A stretch of 64,000 nt of DNA from Pseudoalteromonas sp. GCY (GTDB lineage Bacteria; Pseudomonadota; Gammaproteobacteria; Enterobacterales; Alteromonadaceae), in contig NZ_CP068022.1 in NCBI RefSeq assembly GCF_016695175.1, positions 1,164,001 through 1,228,000 of the forward strand, written 5' to 3'. The notes under the pieces were generated by a model, which was given only the letters and a program-made list of their open reading frames with translations, ran no database searches and was not told the DNA's origin. The translations under genes and the position numbers were made by a program. The stretch's first letter is position 1. Each line of letters starts with the position of its first letter. Positions 25,410 to 34,399 of the stretch are shown in pieces.

Positions 25410-25976
25410 TCAAGATGATAGCGCAGCTGAAATCCTTGCCTTTAACTGCGGTACTCTGTCTTTTTCAAACCAGTCGTGCCTTTTTAACCAGATCTGATTA
25501 CGGGGGCTGGGATGAGGTAATGGCAAATGACTTTGACTGGAAAAGTCAGCATTTTTTACCATCTCAGTTACTGATGAATATTGCGTTAAGTAGCATTTTT
25601 GCGCATATTGCCCGATAAGTAGTGTTAACGATATCTGGCTGAGTGTAGCTAACACCTGAGAATGCCACGTGGGTGCACAGATTTTAGGCGGCGGTAAATC
25701 TCCAGACTTCCCTTTACCCGGGTAACAAAATGCCATTGGCATAATGGCAAATAGTTCAGGGTTATAAAACTGTATTCTACTTACATCGAGCCAGTCTCGC
25801 AATCTATCTCCACTTGGGTCATTAAACGGCTGGCAGGTTTGATGTGCTTTTAATCCCGGCGCTTGGCCTATAATTAAGACTTTGGCCTTACTACTGCCTT
25901 GGATAATAGGTTTTGCCCCCATGGGAAGCGTTTTATCGCAAAGCTTGCACAGCCTAACACGTTCAAAAATATCCAT
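25410..25976 (-). CDS. Uracil-DNA glycosylase superfamily, Fe-S family-4-like
   Basis: 188 residues. Motif A reads GQAPG (residues 37-41) with a following FNDPSGDRLRDWL, and motif B reads HPSPRN. Cysteines 10, 13, 84 and 100 have the spacing (CxxC, then two Cys 16 apart) of the [4Fe-4S] ligands in family 4 and related glycosylases. Enzymes of this fold excise uracil from DNA in base excision repair; the Gln in motif A makes the exact class uncertain. It stands alone, divergent from the iron operon. Confidence 0.8.
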   Translation of the reverse strand: MDIFERVRLCKLCDKTLPMGAKPIIQGSSKAKVLIIGQAPGLKAHQTCQPFNDPSGDRLRDWLDVSRIQFYNPELFAIMPMAFCYPGKGKSGDLPPPKICAPTWHSQVLATLSQISLTLLIGQYAQKCYLTQYSSVTEMVKNADFSSQSHLPLPHPSPRNQIWLKRHDWFEKDRVPQLKARISAALSS

Positions 25977-26093
25977 CTTCCCTTACTTATTTTACCCAAT
26001 GCCATCGATGGTCATTATGACATAGCCACATTCAAAACCCCATTGAACCAAAAGCACTTAGTCGTTAAAACGCCTCCACTCAATTTAAAACAA

Positions 26094-26115
26094 GTACGAA
26101 TCACTATCATTTAGA
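26094..26115. promoter_or_regulatory. Possible Fur box upstream of the iron operon
   Basis: The reverse strand here contains AAATGATAGTGATTCG, which agrees with about 11 of 19 positions of the GATAATGATAATCATTATC consensus. The genes downstream are of a class normally repressed by Fur. Weak match, position-supported. Confidence 0.35.
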
Positions 26116-26168
26116 TGCAAATTATTGGATAATATTCTATTACGTTTTCTGTCTTTTTAAGAGGTGCT

Positions 26169-26474
26169 ATGCCTAGTCGGGATAACACAAACAATAAGGC
26201 TATTTTGTACAGAGCTGAAGTGCTAGCACGCTTTTTCATCGCTATTTTCGGCGGCTATTACGTGACCGTTTTGGCTTCATCTTTGTTGGCTTTAACTTTA
26301 CCTACCCCGCGCCTAGATGCGCTTTTATATGCATTAACAACCGGCATCGTCTTTTACGCCATCGTTTTTATTTGGGTGTTTGGATGCCGCTCTTTTAGAA
26401 AAGTCTTTCTTGGCATGATCGGACTACTTTGTATTCTCTACGGCGCACTGACGCATTTTGGAGGCTCCCTGTGA
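26169..26474 (+). CDS. DUF3649 iron-uptake-associated membrane protein
   Basis: 101 residues with three predicted transmembrane helices and the DUF3649 pattern ARFFIAIFGGYYVTVLASSL followed by a DALLYALTTGIVFYAIVFIW helix. Family members occur at the head of siderophore-iron operons beside PepSY-TM and DUF3325 genes, as here. Its stop overlaps the next start by 4 bp (GTGA). GAGG precedes the ATG at 26169. Confidence 0.85.
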   Translation: MPSRDNTNNKAILYRAEVLARFFIAIFGGYYVTVLASSLLALTLPTPRLDALLYALTTGIVFYAIVFIWVFGCRSFRKVFLGMIGLLCILYGALTHFGGSL

Positions 26475-28054
26475 GAGAGTCATTTTTTCGCAGTATGACT
26501 TGGCTACACACTTGGGTTGGTTTACTCGTTTGTTGGTTGCTGTTTTTAATCTTTTTTGCCGGTACAGCGAGTTTTTTCAGACATGAGATCAGTCTGTGGG
26601 CACAACCTGCAACGCACCATCTACCTCATTACGATAGCACTCAACAAAATGAAACCGTCAAAAAGAGTATCGAACGGTTTCGAGATATAGCGCCAAACGC
26701 AGAGTCTTGGCGTATTGAAATGCCAACGGAGCGTCGCCCAAGCCTGCTATTGATGTACTCCGAAAAACCAGCCGAAGGGGAGAGACGTGGAAAACGTCAC
26801 TCGGAGTATCTCGACCCAGTAACGCTGGAGGCACTTCCTGAGTTTAGGGAAACTAAAGGGGGTAACTTTTTCTACCGCCTACATTTTGACTTGCATTACA
26901 TGAACGCTATCACCGCGCGTTGGATTGTCTGTTTTGCAACTCTGTTTATGCTAATTGCGCTTATTTCTGGCGTGGTGATCCATAAGCGCATTTTCAAAGA
27001 TCTATTCCAATTTAGAAACGGGAAAGGGCTGAGAAGTTGGCTAGACGCCCACAATCTTTCTTCCGTGGTGGCATTACCATTTCATATTATGATCACTTAT
27101 ACTGGCTTAGTGACGCTTATTTTTATGTTGCTGCCACAACCTGCTGAGCAGCGCTTTGAAGATACAAAAACGCTCCGAGCCGAACGCTACCCCTTTCTTG
27201 CTGCGATCCCTGAAACAGGACAACCATTGAAGGAGCTCGCATTAAATACAGCGTTAGATCATTATTTTACTAACTCTGGTGACGCACCGCTTCGCCGCAT
27301 TGTGATCTCATCGCCAGGGGATGCAAGCGCAACGATTAAGCTTTATGCCAATGCTCAACGTGCTGTTCAGGATGACCCACCAAGCTGGATGTATAGCGCG
27401 GCATCTGGTGAGCTGTTAAAAACGCACAATGTGACACTGTCTGGCGCTGAAAATCTCTACGGCGGAATGATAGCACTGCACACGGGCCGTTTAGCAGAGC
27501 CGCTTTTGCGTTGGCTGTACTTTGTCGCAGGATTGGCAGGCTGTGCCATGATTGCAACGGGTGCTGTTATGTGGGCAAAAAGACTACGCCAAAAGCTCAA
27601 AGGTGATGACAAGCCGGGTGTAGGCCTTAGGCTTGTGGAGTCGCTCAATTTAGGCACCATTATGGGTCTGCCAGCCGCAACGGCGATGTTCTTTTATGCA
27701 AACCGATTGCTTCCAATGGAATTAGCGGGACGTGCAGACAAAGAAGTTCTGGTGTTCTTTGTTACGTGGGGAGTATTCACTCTGGCTGCTCTATTTAAGT
27801 CGGATAGGCTAGCGTGGCTGCTCTCTGCGAAAGTAAATGCTATCGTGTGGGGCTTACTGCCTGTCGTAAACATGCTAACCACTGATGGCAGCATTGTGAG
27901 CTATTTCATTAATGGTCAGTGGGTATTATTTGGTTTTGATGTGATGGCTATTGGTATCGCGTTCGGTTTCTTGGTTCAAGCCAAAAAGCTCGGCAGTACC
28001 AAAGCAGCGCCAGCGACACCACGTCGCCAAGCAAAGCATGAGGTAAACGCCTAA
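26471..28054 (+). CDS. PepSY-associated TM protein (PiuB-like, iron-regulated)
   Basis: 527 residues from a GTG at 26471, chosen because GGAGG lies six bases upstream and the GTGA overlap with the preceding stop is typical of coupled translation. Four main transmembrane regions flank periplasmic PepSY domains, with conserved His in LHTWVG, YRLHFDLHYM, PFHIMITYTG and ALHTGR that may bind heme or coordinate metal. This class is linked to ferric-siderophore reduction or uptake at the inner membrane. Middle gene of the DUF3649/PepSY/DUF3325 operon. A copy of the dispersed 19-bp motif lies inside at 27256. Confidence 0.9.
   Translation: MRESFFRSMTWLHTWVGLLVCWLLFLIFFAGTASFFRHEISLWAQPATHHLPHYDSTQQNETVKKSIERFRDIAPNAESWRIEMPTERRPSLLLMYSEKPAEGERRGKRHSEYLDPVTLEALPEFRETKGGNFFYRLHFDLHYMNAITARWIVCFATLFMLIALISGVVIHKRIFKDLFQFRNGKGLRSWLDAHNLSSVVALPFHIMITYTGLVTLIFMLLPQPAEQRFEDTKTLRAERYPFLAAIPETGQPLKELALNTALDHYFTNSGDAPLRRIVISSPGDASATIKLYANAQRAVQDDPPSWMYSAASGELLKTHNVTLSGAENLYGGMIALHTGRLAEPLLRWLYFVAGLAGCAMIATGAVMWAKRLRQKLKGDDKPGVGLRLVESLNLGTIMGLPAATAMFFYANRLLPMELAGRADKEVLVFFVTWGVFTLAALFKSDRLAWLLSAKVNAIVWGLLPVVNMLTTDGSIVSYFINGQWVLFGFDVMAIGIAFGFLVQAKKLGSTKAAPATPRRQAKHEVNA
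27256..27274 (-). repeat. Dispersed motif, copy 3 (exact core, inside CDS)
   Basis: On the coding strand it reads AGATCATTATTTTACTAAC and encodes Asp-His-Tyr-Phe-Thr-Asn within the PepSY-TM protein. Confidence 0.75.
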
Positions 28055-28386
28055 TGGAATGGCTAACGTTTTTACTTTGCCTGCTAGCGTTTATGGGTTT
28101 TGCAGTAGCAAAACCCAATCACTATAAAGAAGTATTTGGTACACGTCCAAAAGGTAACGTAACAAGTCAATTAACCATTGCCGGCTGGCTCTGCCTCGGC
28201 GGCAGCTTGGCACTTGCTCTTAAAACTCAGGGGGCCTACGGTAGCTTAGAGTTTATTGGTTATATGACCTTGGCAGTATTACTACTTATCGCTATCTTTG
28301 CGACCAAACCTAGTTACTTCAGATCACTATTTTACCTAGTCATTATCGCTATGCTGCTCAGTACGCTGTATTGGATCATATTTTAA
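28054..28386 (+). CDS. DUF3325 membrane protein
   Basis: 110 residues, four predicted transmembrane helices, with the DUF3325 opening (LTFLLCLLAFMGFAVAKPNH) and KPSYFR near the third helix. Its ATG overlaps the preceding stop by one base. Third gene of the iron operon; the precise role of the family is unknown. A strong terminator follows 5 bp after the stop. Confidence 0.85.
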   Translation: MEWLTFLLCLLAFMGFAVAKPNHYKEVFGTRPKGNVTSQLTIAGWLCLGGSLALALKTQGAYGSLEFIGYMTLAVLLLIAIFATKPSYFRSLFYLVIIAMLLSTLYWIIF

Positions 28387-28390
28387 CTAA

Positions 28391-28414
28391 GGCGCCACTA
28401 ACGGCGCCTTTTTT
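28391..28414 (+). terminator. Intrinsic terminator of the iron operon
   Basis: GGCGCC (28391-28396) pairs with GGCGCC (28403-28408), followed by six T. A copy of the dispersed motif begins at the very next base. Confidence 0.9.
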
Positions 28415-28673
28415 AGATCACAATTTTACTAACATTCCTTTGTTAACTCTTTGAAACCACATCATTTAGCATAAAATATCAGCAATAATGGTGATATACA
28501 CCGCAAATTTACTAACTCAAACTAAGGTAGGTTAGTAAAATCGTGATCCAATGAGCCCAATTAGCTTAATCAGTTAGTAAAAATATGATCTGGTAGTCTT
28601 GTTCTCGGACTAGCTTAGTAAAATCCTGATCTAAGCGCCAAAAGAATACTATTGGTTAGTTAAATTCTGATCC
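28415..28673. repeat. Phased cluster of the dispersed 19-bp motif
   Basis: Contains an exact-core minus copy at 28415-28433 and four plus copies at 28531-28549, 28573-28591, 28614-28632 (exact) and 28655-28673 (one mismatch). Plus-copy starts are 42, 41 and 41 bp apart, separated by 22-23 bp of unrelated sequence. A degenerate minus copy (28498-28516) sits 83 bp from the first. Together they fill the otherwise empty 348-bp gap downstream of the leftward gene at 28735. Confidence 0.8.
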
Positions 28674-28734
28674 AGAAAGCGAGAAGAGTAATTCTGCTCT
28701 GATCCGAGCTTAAGCTTTATCTTACCTTCAAGGT

Positions 28735-29541
28735 CTATAGCGCTCTATGCTGCGCTAAAAAGTCACGAGTCAGTTCGTTGGCTTGAGTAATTTCTTCTGG
28801 TGACATTTTTCCCTCGAGATCTCTGATTGTCCACTCAACTCTGCCAAATACGTCACTGTTACTCACCACTTCTACAAAAAAGTAAGCAAAAGCGAGAGAC
28901 TTAACATAATCCTGCCCACCAGTTTGTGGATCTAAGTGTTGAAAGCCAGAGATAAGCTTTAGCATCGAACTCTCACCACCTTGAAGTGCGACCTTGTGCG
29001 CTAAGCGATACTTAGTCGTGATAAATGCTTGTCGACGCGAAACTTGTTCATCTCTTGGGACATCTTTTAACTTCAGCTCATCAACCAGCTCAACGTCGCC
29101 CAGTTGCCAAAACAAAGACACCGCTTTATCTGAGCCCTTTTCAGCAGCTTCTATCAACATGTCAACATAAGGGCCATCGCGATCTGCGATGCCTAAGCAC
29201 ATTTTAAATTTTCTATGCATACTATCTATGATTTCATAGTACTCATCATTAGCATGCGCTCGTTCAGCCCAAGTATCGAGTTCGCTCTGCGTTTTAGGCA
29301 CTCTTCTGCATATTCTTATGTTGTTTGCATTTTGAAATAGACTCTCACGATCTAAATGATCCGATTGGGTTATGACTTCATTACTTACAGTTTTCTTGCT
29401 CGCATAAGCTTTTATTATGGAAGGTTTTTCAACGACATTAATATCGTTACTTGCCGGTATTTTATGAGTATTTTCGTACAAGATCAGAGAAAATATAATG
29501 CAAAGGCTAATAAAAATGACTATTACAGCTAACTTTTTCAA
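28735..29541 (-). CDS. Membrane-anchored protein of unknown function
   Basis: 268 residues. An N-terminal signal anchor (about 4-23, VIVIFISLCIIFSLIL) is followed by a polar linker and an alpha-helical domain with a paired Cys (Cys78 region ICRRVP and KMCLGI) that could form a disulfide, and helix pairs (YVDMLIEAAEKGSDKAVSLF) reminiscent of Sel1-like repeats. I do not recognise a family. The ATG at 29541 opens a typical exported N-terminus. Its 3' flank holds the phased motif cluster. Confidence 0.65.
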   Translation of the reverse strand: MKKLAVIVIFISLCIIFSLILYENTHKIPASNDINVVEKPSIIKAYASKKTVSNEVITQSDHLDRESLFQNANNIRICRRVPKTQSELDTWAERAHANDEYYEIIDSMHRKFKMCLGIADRDGPYVDMLIEAAEKGSDKAVSLFWQLGDVELVDELKLKDVPRDEQVSRRQAFITTKYRLAHKVALQGGESSMLKLISGFQHLDPQTGGQDYVKSLAFAYFFVEVVSNSDVFGRVEWTIRDLEGKMSPEEITQANELTRDFLAQHRAL

Positions 29542-29760
29542 TCAACAACCACTCCCAACTCTTCATGATTTACACAGAGATATAATTAGGTGAACCAGAA
29601 TTAACTACTTACTGCTATCCAACAATAACTCGTGCTATATTCTTTCGACAAAAAGTTTTTCATAAAAAAACAGCCAAACTAAGTTACTGATAATAAACAA
29701 TGTAAGTAACTCATGATACCCCCTTAAATATAAAGTTCTTATAAAACAAAAGGATTATGT

Positions 29761-32643
29761 ATGCAGAGCGTACATTTAAAAGTAAGTAATAGCTTTGCTC
29801 TAGCACTTCTTCTTACCGCTTCATTTGCTCAAGCTCAAAATGAATTACCACAGTCTTATTTCAACCTCTCTGAAATTGGACAATTTGAAAAAGTTTTACA
29901 CGCAGAGAAAAAACTAAATGGAGAGCATGAAATAGTATTAGTCGACACAATCGACAATTCTAATTATGTGACTTTCTTAGTCAAAAAAGATGATCGTTTT
30001 ATCGTTAATCAAAGAATGTTACTTGGTGCAGCTACAAGTAAACATGTACTTGTTACTGTAAATAACACTACGTCTCAGTTTTTAGTCTTGGCAGCAGAAA
30101 ATCGCCTATTAGTTATTGATACTAATAGTAAAACTCTTGTTAATTCGACTGAAATATCAACATCTCCCATTGTTTCTTTGCAAAAATCGCCTTGGAAACA
30201 AAGCGAGGTGTTGATTACAACAGCAAGTTCAATATACGCAGTATCCATCGACAGTAATACCGAAGTTCGAAAACTATCTGATGTTGGTGGTAGCATGCTC
30301 GCAGGTAGCTTTACTGCTGAGAATCGTAAACAGATATTGCTGTCCACAGGAGCTATCTATGAGCTCATCGCGGAACAGTTAACGGTGGTGGGTAATGCCA
30401 ATGCAAATGTATTATCTGGCAAAAACTTCTTAAAGACTTTAGATGAAAATAAGGACGGTATTCACGAAATCTTAATGCAAAATGACGCTGATTCTCAAGT
30501 TGAGATCTTTGATAGTATTTCTCAACGAGTTGAAGCTATTTTCGGACTGCCAGATGAGCACCGAATAGTCCATCCAATAAATCAAACAGAAACTGATAAG
30601 TTGATAACTTGGTCATCGCACACAAGAGGCTTCGAACGGCAGTTTGAGCGATACCGATACTGTGTTAGAGACTTAAAAAGAAATGCTCCCGCAGCAAAAT
30701 GCTATCGCTTCGATCATGACCTTGCATATTTCCATCGTTTTATAACCTACTATGGAGACATCACTTTCGATGGTAAAGTAGATTTGATTTATACTACTGA
30801 ATTTAACAGTCAAAACATTATTTTTGATACTCATGTCGCTTCACAGCAAGCCATGCTACCAGAATATGATGTTCGCTGTATGCATTCTCAGCAGAATATG
30901 GTTGAGGATGTCAACAACGATCAAGCGCAATTATCTTGCCACTCCAAAGCGCTTTTTGAAAGTGCAATGAGCGGGGGAATTCACACCAAGAACATGAGAA
31001 CCAAAATCAGCTTACAAAACAGCGATACACTCTCAACGTATACGTATGATTCTGAATTTGCTGAGTACCTCACAAGCAAAAAGTTTGAATTTTATGATGA
31101 CTTCAACAACGATGGAAAGCTAGATAAACTCTTCTATACGTATTTGCTACTCGACAAATATCCTCATCGCTTCATTGTTACCACTCAAGAAGAAGCCAAT
31201 GAAAACAGTCTAGATAGTGCTACTCTCCCTCTAGAGTTTCATTTCGAACCACTTAAAAAGCTTGTCTATGCAAGAACGATAGAGAGCCATCTATTGCATG
31301 GGTTATATGTTCAAGTGCAGGATTCTACATGGTATTACCAATTTAATTCAGAATTTCAGCAAATTGGTGAAGGGTCATATGTCGACATAGCATCAGCAGC
31401 ATACCATGAAGAAATTGGCACTTATGCCTTAACGAAAGATGGTGCCATTCTTGTGATCAATACAAGCGAAACTCCACTTCCAATCACAAAAGTGTGTGAA
31501 GGTGATGTGCCGGTCGGGTTACACCAAAGTGGCCCACATTCACTGATCTATTCTTGCACTACAAAGTTCGGCCAGCTTGATACATTTTCTCAGCAAATAG
31601 ATTGGGAAATTAATGGGGTTGCCAATAACGGCTATGTTAATACTTCGGTAGTGAACGATAGTAAGTTTTTGGTGACATCTGGATCCGCTCCCCAAGTGTT
31701 TGAAATCGCAAAAGGTCAGCCAAATCAGGAAGTAATACCGCCACTCGACTATAGAGTTCATATTAGCGAGCAATTATCTATTACGCTACCAGAAAAACAT
31801 GAAAATACCTCCTACGCTTTCACAAATTTCACCCGTCATGGGGAGCTAAGCTCAATAGATCCTGCACCTAGTCAGCGCTTTTTATATCAGCCACAGTCTC
31901 TTGGCCATGAATACTTAGAATATAGTGCAACGCAAGGAGAGTGGGAAGTCGCAAAAGGGGACGTCAACATTGAAGTCTACAATGCCCAACCACAAATAAA
32001 CAATATTGAAGTGGCTACTCACTGGAATAAGCCCTTAAAGATTACATTACCTGCAGAAGACGAAGATTCAACATCTTTAAGCTATTCCTTGCTAGATAAA
32101 GAAAATATAGAAGGGCTCACATGGCTTGATAGAGAAGCCGGGATTTTACTATTTACACCCACATCTTGTTGCGGTGACGTCCATATACAATACAAAGTAA
32201 ATGATGGTTATGTGGACTCTGAAACTGGCATTGTATCGATTAAACTCACCAACAGCACACCAACCGCCGAGAACTTGGCGTTTGATGCTGTACGAAATGA
32301 GCTGACAACAATTAAACTTGATGGTAACGATGCTGACTCAGACCTACTTATTTACACTGTGAGTAACCCGAATAAGCTTGCAAATTTCACTTTTGATAGC
32401 CAAACAGGGGTTGTAAAATTTACAGCGAATGAGAGTACACCACAAAATTTCCACTTTGAGTACTTTGTATCTGATGGTTTCGCGAACTCAGAAACTAAGA
32501 TGGTTGAAATCAGTGTGAAAAATCAGCCAAAAACACCACCCGAGAAAGATTCTGGCAACATGAATATGCTTTTACTTATTTTACTCCTAGGGACCTTCAT
32601 CCTGAGATCCCCAAAGCATCTGTTAACCTTTAAAAAAGGTTAA
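29761..32643 (+). CDS. Large secreted repeat protein with C-terminal anchor
   Basis: 960 residues. Signal peptide cleaved after AQA (about residue 25); residues 30-660 look like a beta-propeller with FG-GAP/VCBS-type Asp-rich loops (DENKDGIHE, DFNNDGKLDK, DITFDGKVDL); residues 700-915 hold tandem cadherin/Ig-like domains (DEDSTSLSYSL, DADSDLLIYTVSN); the tail has a hydrophobic helix (MNMLLLILLLGTFIL) ending in basic residues, like a sorting or anchor signal. AAAGGA precedes the ATG. Probably cell-surface adhesion or binding; no catalytic motif seen. The 219 bp upstream are AT-rich with no clear site. Confidence 0.7.
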   Translation: MQSVHLKVSNSFALALLLTASFAQAQNELPQSYFNLSEIGQFEKVLHAEKKLNGEHEIVLVDTIDNSNYVTFLVKKDDRFIVNQRMLLGAATSKHVLVTVNNTTSQFLVLAAENRLLVIDTNSKTLVNSTEISTSPIVSLQKSPWKQSEVLITTASSIYAVSIDSNTEVRKLSDVGGSMLAGSFTAENRKQILLSTGAIYELIAEQLTVVGNANANVLSGKNFLKTLDENKDGIHEILMQNDADSQVEIFDSISQRVEAIFGLPDEHRIVHPINQTETDKLITWSSHTRGFERQFERYRYCVRDLKRNAPAAKCYRFDHDLAYFHRFITYYGDITFDGKVDLIYTTEFNSQNIIFDTHVASQQAMLPEYDVRCMHSQQNMVEDVNNDQAQLSCHSKALFESAMSGGIHTKNMRTKISLQNSDTLSTYTYDSEFAEYLTSKKFEFYDDFNNDGKLDKLFYTYLLLDKYPHRFIVTTQEEANENSLDSATLPLEFHFEPLKKLVYARTIESHLLHGLYVQVQDSTWYYQFNSEFQQIGEGSYVDIASAAYHEEIGTYALTKDGAILVINTSETPLPITKVCEGDVPVGLHQSGPHSLIYSCTTKFGQLDTFSQQIDWEINGVANNGYVNTSVVNDSKFLVTSGSAPQVFEIAKGQPNQEVIPPLDYRVHISEQLSITLPEKHENTSYAFTNFTRHGELSSIDPAPSQRFLYQPQSLGHEYLEYSATQGEWEVAKGDVNIEVYNAQPQINNIEVATHWNKPLKITLPAEDEDSTSLSYSLLDKENIEGLTWLDREAGILLFTPTSCCGDVHIQYKVNDGYVDSETGIVSIKLTNSTPTAENLAFDAVRNELTTIKLDGNDADSDLLIYTVSNPNKLANFTFDSQTGVVKFTANESTPQNFHFEYFVSDGFANSETKMVEISVKNQPKTPPEKDSGNMNMLLLILLLGTFILRSPKHLLTFKKG

Positions 32644-32677
32644 CTCTAATGTAGGAGCTCATTGAGCTCCTACCATT

Positions 32678-34333
32678 TTACTCACCTTTATTCCAATCCA
32701 GCTGCATATCCCATACATATCGGTGCTCTGGCTCTAGAGGCTGTTGAGAATCATCGACTTGTTCAAGCACATTACGCGCTTTTACTATGGTGGCGTCACG
32801 ACCAAATAGGTAACTTTGCTCTTTGACAATGGTCAAGTAGGCTTTATTCAGTGCCAGCGCACGTGGTTTTGATGGTGTGATCAATTCATAAAGGTTTTTC
32901 GCAGACTGCACTTTTTTGCTGTTTACCGTGCCATCTTCGTTAAACCAGCGCATAAGCATCTCTTGGTTTTGCCTAAACTCATCCCCGCCGCCAACACGCA
33001 TCATATAGGTCAAGAATTCGCCCTGCACTTCGCCTTTGTTAGGTACATCTTGCATCTCTTTTAAATTGATATAACCCCAACCCAGTTTGCCTTCAACTTT
33101 ACGCGCAAACGAGAAGGTTTGGTCATAGGTTGAGCCAATGGTTTTGTGACAACCATTACAAAAAGCAAGCTCTTGCTCATGTTGCGGACGAAGTGCACCA
33201 TTTTTGTCTTCAATATAACCGTTAATCGTCCAACCGAAGTTGTTATTGATCCCTTGGTCGCCCAAATAAAGCGTTTGAGGATAATTTTCGAATGACTTTT
33301 CTTTCGCTTCTCTATAGTAGGCAGCACCGAGCGACTGCTTAGATTTAAAATTGTGCTTTTTCATATAGCGCACTTCTTTCATTCTTGGCGCATTAAATAC
33401 TTGGCCATTATCATCCACTCCAATATAACGAACGGTGTGTAAAAACTCGGTGTCTTGTGGATATAACTGATGAGCAAGCTCGATAGTATTGGCATCACCA
33501 AGGTAACGTTCACTACGCAGCATGTTAGTGATCTGCGTGAGTTTGCCATCACCATTCAAATCTACGCCAACTCGCGATTCAGAAATAACTGGCGTTGATA
33601 TTTCGTCAAGCCCCTTTACAGCCATTTCAACTAGACTTAAGTTGGCAAGGTAGACGTCCTGATTATACGTTCCACCTTTTTCTCTAAAGGAGTCAGCAAG
33701 GCGGATCATGACATCCCCCGTAGAACCATTGGTCGGCCAGAAAGTACTAGGGAAAGGTTTATAATTGAATGCCACCCAGCCACTGCCATCCTTTGCTATA
33801 CCCAGCTCATCGAAGGCTTTTTCTGGATACGCCAAGTTGTTAAGCGGGGTGATCTCACCTTTCCAATCAGGGTTATTTTTTAGTTTTTTGATGAAAGGGG
33901 TGTAATTATCTTGATTGACCCAGTTAGTAATATCTTGATCTGAGATACCTTTGATAAGCTCAGAGCGATCTTTAAACAGGTTTTTCCAGTGGTTTTTAAA
34001 TCCAAGATCGGAAAACTCATAGGCGCCTTGTAAATTGGCATCGCGCATCATGTTTGGTCGGTTTTTTTCATCATATGATTGATGACAGGCATAGCAAGGA
34101 TTATTCACGCCATCCGTTTTGGTGTAACATTGAGGTGGGATCACTGATTCAGGGTTATAGACTTCATTGTGCTGCATAAATGCGGTCGCAGGAATATCAT
34201 CACCCTGTTTATAAGGTGCTGTAGTTTGCGCCGACATAAGTGTGGTATTGGTTAGCCCTTGAGTCTGTTCATCATTACAACCAAACAAGGCTACGCTCGT
34301 CAATGCCACTAGAATTAGGCTAACGTATTTCAT
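32678..34333 (-). CDS. Diheme c-type cytochrome lipoprotein
   Basis: 551 residues. Lipobox LFGC (Cys19) and two heme c sites: CYACH (80-84) and CNGCH (about residue 390, FCNGCHKTIGS). A DLNGDGKL loop could bind Ca2+. Exported and lipid-anchored, it may pass electrons in the periplasm or at the cell surface; partner unknown. It lies downstream of the DUF839 lipoprotein gene, but a strong terminator between them argues for a separate or attenuated transcript. Confidence 0.82.
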   Translation of the reverse strand: MKYVSLILVALTSVALFGCNDEQTQGLTNTTLMSAQTTAPYKQGDDIPATAFMQHNEVYNPESVIPPQCYTKTDGVNNPCYACHQSYDEKNRPNMMRDANLQGAYEFSDLGFKNHWKNLFKDRSELIKGISDQDITNWVNQDNYTPFIKKLKNNPDWKGEITPLNNLAYPEKAFDELGIAKDGSGWVAFNYKPFPSTFWPTNGSTGDVMIRLADSFREKGGTYNQDVYLANLSLVEMAVKGLDEISTPVISESRVGVDLNGDGKLTQITNMLRSERYLGDANTIELAHQLYPQDTEFLHTVRYIGVDDNGQVFNAPRMKEVRYMKKHNFKSKQSLGAAYYREAKEKSFENYPQTLYLGDQGINNNFGWTINGYIEDKNGALRPQHEQELAFCNGCHKTIGSTYDQTFSFARKVEGKLGWGYINLKEMQDVPNKGEVQGEFLTYMMRVGGGDEFRQNQEMLMRWFNEDGTVNSKKVQSAKNLYELITPSKPRALALNKAYLTIVKEQSYLFGRDATIVKARNVLEQVDDSQQPLEPEHRYVWDMQLDWNKGE

Positions 34334-34356
34334 TTTTATGACTCCAAAATTTTGCT

Positions 34357-34389
34357 AAAAAAAAGCAGCGCACCATGAAGTGCGCTGCT
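34357..34389 (-). terminator. Intrinsic terminator after the DUF839 gene
   Basis: On the minus strand a 10-bp stem (AGCAGCGCAC/GTGCGCTGCT, 34389-34364) is followed by eight T residues. Confidence 0.92.
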
Positions 34390-34399
34390 ACTTGCTTAA

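Noticed and set aside
28531..28673. CRISPR array
   Set aside because: Four repeats at regular spacing look CRISPR-like, but units are 19 bp with a variable N3 core, spacers are only 22-23 bp, the same motif occurs singly elsewhere and inside genes, and no cas genes are present.
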